Of a stretch of 6,902 nt of DNA, positions 1 through 5,254 are shown one piece after another. The DNA is from an uncultured Eubacteriales bacterium (GTDB taxonomy: Bacteria > Bacillota > Clostridia > Oscillospirales > Oscillospiraceae). Under the pieces are notes generated by a model, which was given only the letters and a program-made list of their open reading frames with translations, was not told the origin of the DNA and did no database searches. Each line of letters opens with the position of its first letter. Positions within the stretch are counted from its first letter, which is position 1. The DNA lies in NCBI GenBank assembly GCA_958427375.1, contig CAUABY010000115.1, positions 1-6,902 of the forward strand, given 5' to 3'. The position numbers and the translations under genes are program-made.

Positions 1-153
1 ATGTAAAAAAACAAGGAAAAACAGCAAGAATTATGTCCTCATTTTCGCGGTTTACATAATCTCATCTCTTTCATATCGCCGCGCTTTCCCGTTCCCCTCG
101 GCGTCGGAATAATTCTCACCGCCCTGCTGCAAGTCCCCTGCTTCTTTATCGGG

Positions 154-190
154 AAAAATCGCCCGACTTGACCAAAACTGCGCGATTTTT
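154..190. repeat. Inverted repeat, possible weak terminator of an upstream gene
   Basis: AAAAATCGC at 154-162 is the exact reverse complement of GCGATTTTT at 182-190, giving a 9-bp stem with a 19-nt loop. The right arm ends in five T residues, followed by GTCATTT. This resembles a weak intrinsic terminator read left to right, or right to left using the complementary A-run. The stem has only four G/C pairs, so termination would be inefficient. An alternative smaller hairpin, TCGGG 149-153 with CCCGA 162-166, overlaps it and is mutually exclusive. The rest of 1-210 contains nothing else I can support: no RNA gene and no convincing coding frame. Confidence 0.35.
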
Positions 191-210
191 GTCATTTCGT
201 GCAGGAACTA

Positions 211-238
211 TTGATTTATTTTTTCAATTATATATGAT
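211..238 (+). promoter_or_regulatory. Sigma-A-like promoter upstream of the SH3 protein gene
   Basis: TTGATT at 211-216 (four of six matches to TTGACA) is followed after 16 nt by TATGAT at 233-238 (five of six matches to TATAAT). The spacer and flanks are very AT-rich. Transcription would start near 245, about 35 nt upstream of the TTG at 281. It is the best promoter-like pair in the first 280 bases and points towards the SH3 gene. It could also drive the downstream lipoprotein gene, since no strong terminator lies between the two. Confidence 0.5.
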
Positions 239-280
239 GATACCAAGTGAAAGAAAAAATGTATGCCCCGGCTTTTTTAA

Positions 281-706
281 TTGTCGATATCCGGCAGGTA
301 CACATGTCCGGATACTCGCAATAAAACAAAAATTAAGAAAGTAAAGGTAAAATTTACGAAAAGCGGGAAACTTTTGTCAATTCTTCCCGTCTTATCATTA
401 GCGATGTGTATTTTCCCTGCAAGCGCGTTTGCGGATGGCACAGGTGCAGATGCTGGCGTTTATTCAATTACAGTAGACTATATAAATGCGAATGACGTGC
501 ATCTAAGATCAGGTCCAGGTACAAGTTATAGTTCCGGCGGTCAGTTGTACTATAATGACTACGTACAAATTGATCCGGATAACATTGGAACTCGTGTGTA
601 TTATGGCGATGGTTACTCTTGGTATTACGTGCTCGTGCTTTCAGGTCAATGCCAAGGTCTTAGAGGATATGTTGCCTGCAAGTATGTCACACATGGAAAC
701 ATCTGA
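281..706 (+). CDS. Secreted single-domain bacterial SH3 (SH3b) protein, 5' end uncertain
   Basis: Seen: a lysine-rich stretch (residues 15-30) is followed by a hydrophobic segment (31-47) and an AFA signal peptidase I site with cleavage predicted after residue 51. The mature part, about 90 residues, is one SH3b domain at roughly 66-137, recognised by LRSGPGTSY (75-83) and the closing GYVACKYVT (129-137). Cys124 and Cys133 could form a disulfide after export. SH3b domains usually bind cell-wall peptide or act as spacers in wall-associated proteins, but no enzymatic domain is attached here, so the role is unknown. The start is doubtful: TTG at 281 directly follows an in-frame TAA (278-280) and has no Shine-Dalgarno sequence, and no ATG or GTG lies in frame before the signal peptide core. 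Base composition is clearly more AT-rich than the genes to the right. Export and the SH3 domain are fairly sure; the start and intactness are not. Confidence 0.65.
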   Translation: MSISGRYTCPDTRNKTKIKKVKVKFTKSGKLLSILPVLSLAMCIFPASAFADGTGADAGVYSITVDYINANDVHLRSGPGTSYSSGGQLYYNDYVQIDPDNIGTRVYYGDGYSWYYVLVLSGQCQGLRGYVACKYVTHGNI

Positions 707-740
707 AATTAGCCGTCAGATATCATAATAGATTTTGAGG

Positions 741-781
741 GCAAGGCTGTCTGCGATATTCTTATTTCACGGCAGCCTTGC
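741..781. repeat. Inverted repeat in the leader of the lipoprotein gene
   Basis: GCAAGGCTGTC at 741-751 pairs with GGCAGCCTTGC at 771-781: nine perfect base pairs plus one G-T pair and a closing C-G, around a 19-nt loop. No T-run follows on either strand, so it is not a standard intrinsic terminator. It ends 10 nt before the ribosome binding site of the lipoprotein gene. A weak promoter-like pair, TTGAGG 735-740 and TATTCT 757-762 with 16 nt spacing, overlaps it, which would place the two arms inside the spacer and just after the start point. It could be an operator, an mRNA leader hairpin or a decayed terminator. Confidence 0.5.
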
Positions 782-808
782 GAAAAAGTGAAGAGGAGAT
801 TTGCGGCA

Positions 809-3013
809 ATGAAAAAAGCCATATGTATAATACTGATTGCGACACTCTTCCTCAGCGCATGCGGTACAGGCACAGACCCATCACGCGCGGAGGAAAGCGG
901 AGCGAATAAAGCCGCCGCCCCGGCGGGCAGTGATCCGGCGGCTGTTTTCTCCGGGCTTGACGCGGTTTGTGCAGATATGGAAGAGGCGCTTTACAGCAAA
1001 GAGTATTACGCTTTTCCGGGCGGGTTTGCGGCAGAAGGTATGGCAAGACTTGATTCAAGCCTTTTCATGTATGGTTCTTCTGCGGACAAGTGGCTTTTTG
1101 CTATGGCCGAGTACAGTGTGGACGCCGCGGGTGAGGCACACATCGGAGAGGCAAGGCTTATAGAGCTTGATGCGCCGGACTCCATTGCCGAGAAGAATAT
1201 TTACGCTGTATGCGCCGGAGAAGACGGTTTTTTCTACGCGGTCACGGGCGAACCCGCAGCGCGTTATTTAAATAGCCTCATGGAGCTTTGTGAAAACCCG
1301 GATTATCAGGGGCGCTATGCTCTGCTGAAATTTTCCCCATCCGGCAGCCTGGTGAGCAAAACGGAGCTCAGCCTGCCAGAGCTTTCGTCTGTCAGCGGCA
1401 TAGTTGTGGATAAGACCGGGCGGGCAGTTCTATACAGCGGCAGGAAAATTATATGCCTTGAACCTGATGGCACAACGAAGTCCGCGGAGCTTGGGCGAAA
1501 CGCTTCTTTATGTGGCGGCGCACTCTTCGGAGAACGGGTGATTTTAAAAGCCTATTACGATTCACCTGACATAAAAAGCGAATATCTCTCCTACTCGCCT
1601 GAAACAGGAGAGCTCGCACCCTTTACCATATACAATGAAGATAACAGCGTGCGTGAGCTGTCCGTCACCGGCTACCCTCAATGCCAAGGCTTGAACGGAG
1701 AGTATATAATATGCGATGACTCATCCTATTTCTACTGCGAACCGGGCGAAAATGTTTGCCATGAGCTTTTCCGCTGGTACTACGGGTTCTATTCACTCAG
1801 CAACAACTATGTGTGCAGATTATCCGAAAAGAGCTTTATATATTCTGTCTTGGGCGAGAATTTTTTTGTGGTAACGGGAATGGCGCAAAGAGCTAAAACC
1901 GAGAAAACCGTTGTAAATGTAGCGTTGTATAACATGGGTTTCCCAGGCGCAGAAAGTATTCTCGACAAGGTCAATTCACTCGATTCTGAGTATGAATACA
2001 TAGGAAAAAGCTATAGCGCCGATGAGCTTAACCGCCTCTCGGCAGACCTTAGCTCAGACACGCCGCCTGACTTGGTGCTGTTCGGCAGCAATTTAAACAC
2101 TGCCACAGCAGCATTTGAAAACCTGTATCCCTATATCGATGCAGACCCAGAGCTCACGCGCGAGAGCTTTATACCGAATTTCCTTGAAGCGCTCTCGGTG
2201 AACGGGGCGCTGCACGAGCTGTGGCCAACGGTCACGGTGAATACGCTGGCTGCCAGAGTATCTGACGTGGGCGACGGTGCCGAGCTGAGAGCCGGCGACT
2301 ATGAAAGCATCGCCGCAAATTCAGATAGGTATACGGCGGTGTTTCAAACCTTCATGTCCGGAGAAAACCTCCTGAAATGGACGGCAATACTCGGTGTCAG
2401 CATATTCGTTGATAAAGACAACGGCACATGCAGCTTCGATACTCCTGCCTTTTACGAGATGCTGGAATGGTGCGCGCATATGGGAGAGGATGTGCCGGAA
2501 GGCGGCAGCGCTCCCAGCCTTGACATTTCTGAAGTGCTGTTGTCGGTCGAGAGTATATCCGCGCCAATCCGCATGAAAGCGATACGCGAAAACTTTGGTG
2601 AGCCGTATGTTTTCGTTGGGTTCCCGCTCGATGGCGGCCATGGTAGCTTTTACAGCAACACAACCGGGCGCTCTATGGCTATACCCACCGCAAGCCGCAA
2701 CAAGGACGGGGCATGGGCGTATATCCGCGCACAGCTTATAGAGAGCGCGCAGCAGCGCATAAAGTGGGATTTGCCGGTCAATCTGGCCGCCCTCCGGCGC
2801 ATGGCGGAAGCCGAACTTACAGATGATGAGTGCACACAGCTGATACAGCTTTTGAATGACACCAAATATGCTGAGAACTCCAGCGACAGCGTGGCAAGAG
2901 ACATTATCATGGAGTGCGGACGAGCCTATCTTGCCGGGGATAAGACGCTTGAGGAAACCGTAAATCTTATCCAATCCCGCGTCAGCATCTACCTCGCCGA
3001 GCAATACGGCTGA
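809..3013 (+). CDS. Lipoprotein: propeller-like N-terminal region plus ABC-type extracellular solute-binding domain
   Basis: A 734-residue lipoprotein. The ATG at 809 is chosen over the in-frame GTG at 788 because AGAGGAG (792-798) sits 10 nt before it and the signal peptide then starts naturally with MKK. The lipobox LSAC puts the lipidated cysteine at residue 18, so the protein should be anchored to the outer face of the membrane. A low-complexity Ala/Gly/Ser linker follows (about 20-45). Residues about 90-355 contain repeated beta-strand blocks ending in turns such as DKTGR, EPDGT and PETGE, as in beta-propellers. Residues about 368-734 resemble family 1 (sugar-type) solute-binding proteins: an opening VVNVALYN strand, PPDLVLFG, the YPYIDADPELTRESFIPNF block and a closing GRSMAIPTASRNKDGAWAYI segment. 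Similar two-part lipoproteins occur in Clostridia. No permease or ATPase gene flanks it, so the ligand and any transporter partner are unknown; it could also be a sensor. Composition is normal and no truncation is seen. Confidence 0.88.
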   Translation: MKKAICIILIATLFLSACGTGTDPSRAEESGANKAAAPAGSDPAAVFSGLDAVCADMEEALYSKEYYAFPGGFAAEGMARLDSSLFMYGSSADKWLFAMAEYSVDAAGEAHIGEARLIELDAPDSIAEKNIYAVCAGEDGFFYAVTGEPAARYLNSLMELCENPDYQGRYALLKFSPSGSLVSKTELSLPELSSVSGIVVDKTGRAVLYSGRKIICLEPDGTTKSAELGRNASLCGGALFGERVILKAYYDSPDIKSEYLSYSPETGELAPFTIYNEDNSVRELSVTGYPQCQGLNGEYIICDDSSYFYCEPGENVCHELFRWYYGFYSLSNNYVCRLSEKSFIYSVLGENFFVVTGMAQRAKTEKTVVNVALYNMGFPGAESILDKVNSLDSEYEYIGKSYSADELNRLSADLSSDTPPDLVLFGSNLNTATAAFENLYPYIDADPELTRESFIPNFLEALSVNGALHELWPTVTVNTLAARVSDVGDGAELRAGDYESIAANSDRYTAVFQTFMSGENLLKWTAILGVSIFVDKDNGTCSFDTPAFYEMLEWCAHMGEDVPEGGSAPSLDISEVLLSVESISAPIRMKAIRENFGEPYVFVGFPLDGGHGSFYSNTTGRSMAIPTASRNKDGAWAYIRAQLIESAQQRIKWDLPVNLAALRRMAEAELTDDECTQLIQLLNDTKYAENSSDSVARDIIMECGRAYLAGDKTLEETVNLIQSRVSIYLAEQYG

Positions 3014-3084
3014 CGGCAAAGCGGCACATTTTCTGCCGCCACCCGCCGCATGATACGGACGCAAAAAATACACACAGGCGAAAA

Positions 3085-3110
3085 ACTGCGCCGTCTTTTG
3101 ACGGCGCAGT
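3085..3110. terminator. Bidirectional intrinsic terminator between convergent genes
   Basis: ACTGCGCCGTC (3085-3095) and GACGGCGCAGT (3100-3110) form a perfect 11-bp GC-rich stem closed by a TTTT loop. On the plus strand AGTTTT follows; on the minus strand the stem is followed by a T-run made by the A-run at 3081-3085. It lies between the 3' ends of the lipoprotein gene (3013) and the PurN-like gene (3125) and can serve both. The U-tracts are short, with the minus-strand one the better. Confidence 0.82.
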
Positions 3111-3124
3111 AGTTTTATACATAT

Positions 3125-3889
3125 TCATTTCTTCTTCCCTGCTGAACGCGCGGGAGCCGCCGCGCGGGGCGGTGTGTTCTGGCGCGGGGTCGGCGGGTTC
3201 TGGCGGGAGGCGGGCGCGGCCTGCCTCGGCGGCTGGGGGCGCTGCGTCTGGCGCGGCGCGGCGGCAGGACGCTTTTCCGGCTCAATGAGCACGCGGTTGC
3301 CATGCACAGAGAGCCGCCCGGCGCAGTAGAGCGCCACGGCCTTGGACAGTATCTTCCATTCGCCCTCCTCCATCACGCGCTGGCGCAGGCTCTCCGGCGT
3401 ATCATCGGGCAGTACCTCGACCGGCTTTTGCAAAATAATATTGCCCACGCGGCCGTCACCGTCAGCAAAATAGGCGGTTGCGCCGGTCATCTTTACGCCC
3501 CGCTCAAGCGCGGCGCGGCAGATGTCGCCCTCAACATCCTCAAAGGCGGGGTACATGGCCGGATAGGTGCCAATCATGCGGTTTTTGAACTGATATGGCA
3601 CAACGCCCATAGGCAAATCATAGCCCGCCAGAATGACAAGCTCAATGTCCATATCGCGCAGTTTGTTGGCAATAGCCATGCTGTGGCTTGTCATGTTCGG
3701 AAACAGCTCCGGGTCGACCACATAGGCCGGCACCCCGGCGTTGAGCGCGCGCTTCATCGCATACGCGTCCTTCTCCGGCGAGATGACCGCCACCAGCTCA
3801 AAATTTTCAATTTCCTTAAAGTACATGGAATCCAAAATCGCCTGGAGCTTCGCCCCGTCGCCGGACACCAGTGCCGCCGCTCTGACCAT
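3125..3889 (-). CDS. PurN-like formyltransferase-fold protein with substituted active site and basic disordered tail
   Basis: Residues 1-203 match the fold and length of glycinamide ribonucleotide transformylase (PurN, about 200-215 residues), which formylates GAR in purine synthesis using 10-formyltetrahydrofolate. Visible: the start strand with VSGDGAKLQAILD (8-20), VILAGYDLPM (85-94), the GTYPAMYP segment (107-114), GVKMTGATAYF (131-141) and IILQKPVEV (151-159). Aligned by eye to E. coli PurN, the catalytic Asn106, His108 and Asp144 correspond to Gly107, Tyr109 and Arg147; an Asp lies two residues away at 145. The phosphate loop GNGSN reads GDGAK. So normal GAR transformylase activity is doubtful. 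Residues 204-254 are a Pro/Ala/Arg/Gln tail with four RQ pairs, ending in GKKK, probably disordered and possibly nucleic-acid or membrane binding. The ATG agrees with the family start; AGAGG lies 3 nt upstream. No purine genes adjoin it. Family membership is firm, function is not. Confidence 0.8.
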   Translation of the reverse strand: MVRAAALVSGDGAKLQAILDSMYFKEIENFELVAVISPEKDAYAMKRALNAGVPAYVVDPELFPNMTSHSMAIANKLRDMDIELVILAGYDLPMGVVPYQFKNRMIGTYPAMYPAFEDVEGDICRAALERGVKMTGATAYFADGDGRVGNIILQKPVEVLPDDTPESLRQRVMEEGEWKILSKAVALYCAGRLSVHGNRVLIEPEKRPAAAPRQTQRPQPPRQAAPASRQNPPTPRQNTPPRAAAPARSAGKKK

Positions 3890-3902
3890 AGTCCTCTACC
3901 CC

Positions 3903-3920
3903 CGCGGGCTGTCTCCCGCG
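3903..3920 (-). repeat. Small GC-rich hairpin in the leader of the PurN-like gene
   Basis: CGCGGG (3903-3908) and CCCGCG (3915-3920) form a 6-bp stem with a 6-nt loop, in the presumed 5' untranslated leader of the minus-strand gene, 14 nt or more before its ATG. It could influence translation or be chance in GC-rich DNA. Confidence 0.3.
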
Positions 3921-3943
3921 CGCAGGCGCTGCAAAGTCGGTAC

Positions 3944-3972
3944 TTGTGCAACACCGAAAACAAGGGTATAAT
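3944..3972 (+). promoter_or_regulatory. Candidate promoter for the phosphatase operon
   Basis: A perfect TATAAT at 3967-3972 is preceded by TTGTGC at 3944-3949 with the ideal 17-nt spacer. The -35 match is poor (TTG only). Transcription would start near 3979 and give a leader of about 148 nt before the ATG at 4127. A second set of -10-like hexamers lies further on (4068-4083), so there may be two start sites. Confidence 0.5.
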
Positions 3973-4044
3973 AGATGAAAATTTGTTTCGCGTTCCGTCC
4001 CCCCCGCCGGGAGCCGGTTTCCGCGAAATCACAGGTCGTGTCTA

Positions 4045-4103
4045 TTACACCTTTTTATATTTTTATACATTATTTTATATTATACTTTATTCCTCGCGCG
4101 AGG
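4045..4103 (+). promoter_or_regulatory. AT-rich promoter-like stretch followed by a 12-bp palindrome (possible operator)
   Basis: Positions 4045-4090 are almost pure A/T and contain several -10-like hexamers, including CATTAT (4068-4073) and TATTAT (4078-4083); -35 matches are weak. Immediately after comes CCTCGCGCGAGG at 4092-4103, a perfect 12-bp palindrome, ending 9 nt before the GGAGG ribosome binding site (4113-4117). If transcription starts from TATTAT, near 4090, the palindrome covers the first transcribed bases, a typical operator position. As RNA the palindrome would be self-complementary but has no room for a good loop, so a DNA site is more likely than a hairpin. Confidence 0.4.
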
Positions 4104-4126
4104 TCAAGGTATGGAGGCACAAGTTT

Positions 4127-5254
4127 ATGACAGAAATTTTTTTGATTCGACACACGCAGGCGGAGGGCAATATCTACCGCATGATGCAGGGGCACTGGGA
4201 CGGCGACATCACCACGCTTGGCCGCAGGGAAATAGCCCTGCTGGCCGAGCGCTTCAAGGAAGAGCCGATAGACGCGGTATATTCAAGCGACCTCTACCGC
4301 GCGCGCATGACCGCCGGGGCCATAACGAAATACCACGACATCCCGCTCAATATCGACACCGATTTGCGTGAAATCAACGTCGGCCCGTGGGAGACGATGT
4401 TTTTCGGCAACGTCATGCGTGATGAGCCGGTCTTGGCACAAAACTTCATGCAAAACCCCGCCGCCTGGCACATTGAGGGTGCTGAGACCTATTTTGACGT
4501 GCAGGAGCGCGCGTACAAGGCGCTCTGCAATATCGCCGCGCGCCATGACGGACAGCGCGTGGCCGTCGTCAGCCATGGTGTGACGATACGCTGCATCATC
4601 GCCAAAGTTCTCGGTACGCCGATTGAGCGTTTTGGCGAAGTGCCCATTGTCAACAACACCGCCGTCACCGCGCTGAACTATGAAAACGGCGCGTTCACGC
4701 CCCAGTACATAAACGACTATTCACATCTTGACGCGCTTGAGCTCCCCGTCTGGAAGCGCAACAGCGCCCTCAGCGACCTGCCCATAGACCTCAAATGCGA
4801 CAGCGACTATTACTGTGACTGCTATGCGGGCACATGGATAGCCGCGCACGGCGATCTTGAGGGCTTTTCCGCCCCGGCCTACCTGAACTCGGCGCAGGAG
4901 CATTTCAAAAATGACCCCGGCTCGGTGCTCGTGCTGTATGACGGCGACAAGCCCATCGGCCTGATCGATATGGACGTGAAGCGCGGCGCGGCGGAGGGCT
5001 TTGGCTGGATAAGCCTCATCTACCTGCGGCCGGACTACCGCGGGCAGGGCTATGGCATACAGGTGCTCGCCCGCGCCATCAAGAAATACACCGCTCTCGG
5101 CCGCCACGAACTGCGGCTGCACGTGGCGCAGGAGAACGCCGCGGCCATCAGCTTCTATAAAAAATACGGCTTTGAAATTGTCTGCGAGCAGCGCGGCGCT
5201 GTCGGCATGCAGTTTTTGATGCGCCGCGAATTGAAAGGAGAAAAACATGCTTGA
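4127..5254 (+). CDS. Histidine phosphatase - GNAT acetyltransferase fusion protein
   Basis: A 375-residue cytosolic two-domain protein. The frame is open far upstream, but the start is the ATG at 4127, which has GGAGG 9 nt upstream and begins directly with the phosphatase core strand. Residues 1-200 are a phosphoglycerate-mutase-like histidine phosphatase: RHT at 8-10 with the phospho-accepting His9, SSDLYRAR (53-60, Arg58), the LREINVGPWE segment (80-89, Glu82) and VSHG (148-151, His150). All core catalytic residues are present, so it should be active on a phosphoester. Residues about 205-370 are a GNAT N-acetyltransferase with the acetyl-CoA pyrophosphate loop RPDYRGQGYG (301-310) and the NAAAISFYKKYGF end motif (337-349). 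Linkage of the two suggests consecutive or alternative modification of related substrates; neither substrate can be deduced. The gene overlaps the next by 8 nt, which implies translational coupling. Confidence 0.9.
   Translation: MTEIFLIRHTQAEGNIYRMMQGHWDGDITTLGRREIALLAERFKEEPIDAVYSSDLYRARMTAGAITKYHDIPLNIDTDLREINVGPWETMFFGNVMRDEPVLAQNFMQNPAAWHIEGAETYFDVQERAYKALCNIAARHDGQRVAVVSHGVTIRCIIAKVLGTPIERFGEVPIVNNTAVTALNYENGAFTPQYINDYSHLDALELPVWKRNSALSDLPIDLKCDSDYYCDCYAGTWIAAHGDLEGFSAPAYLNSAQEHFKNDPGSVLVLYDGDKPIGLIDMDVKRGAAEGFGWISLIYLRPDYRGQGYGIQVLARAIKKYTALGRHELRLHVAQENAAAISFYKKYGFEIVCEQRGAVGMQFLMRRELKGEKHA

Noticed and set aside
2..112. Open frame from the left edge to TAA at 110-112, possibly the end of an upstream gene.
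   Set aside because: The 36 residues are lysine-rich then hydrophobic with no recognisable motif, and such a length is expected by chance. It cannot be decided without sequence to the left.
741..781. Reading the inverted repeat as an intrinsic terminator of the SH3 gene.
   Set aside because: There is no T-run after the stem on either strand and the loop is 19 nt, so it is listed only as a repeat or regulatory candidate.
2321..3073. Minus-strand 250-residue open frame.
   Set aside because: It lies opposite the solute-binding domain of the lipoprotein, crosses its stop, shows no family motif and has no ribosome binding site; it is a shadow frame.
3302..4126. Upstream extension of the phosphatase-GNAT frame to give a 650-residue protein.
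   Set aside because: The extra 275 residues are antisense to the PurN-like gene and then cross the promoter region. They match no domain, and the ATG at 4127 has a good ribosome binding site and begins at the phosphatase core. A gene caller could wrongly take the longer form.
3975..4130. A 51-codon frame whose TGA overlaps the ATG of the phosphatase-GNAT gene as ATGA, suggesting a coupled leader peptide.
   Set aside because: Its ATG lies 3 nt after the TATAAT box and so before the expected transcription start. It has no ribosome binding site, and its sequence follows the AT-rich promoter region; it is probably chance.
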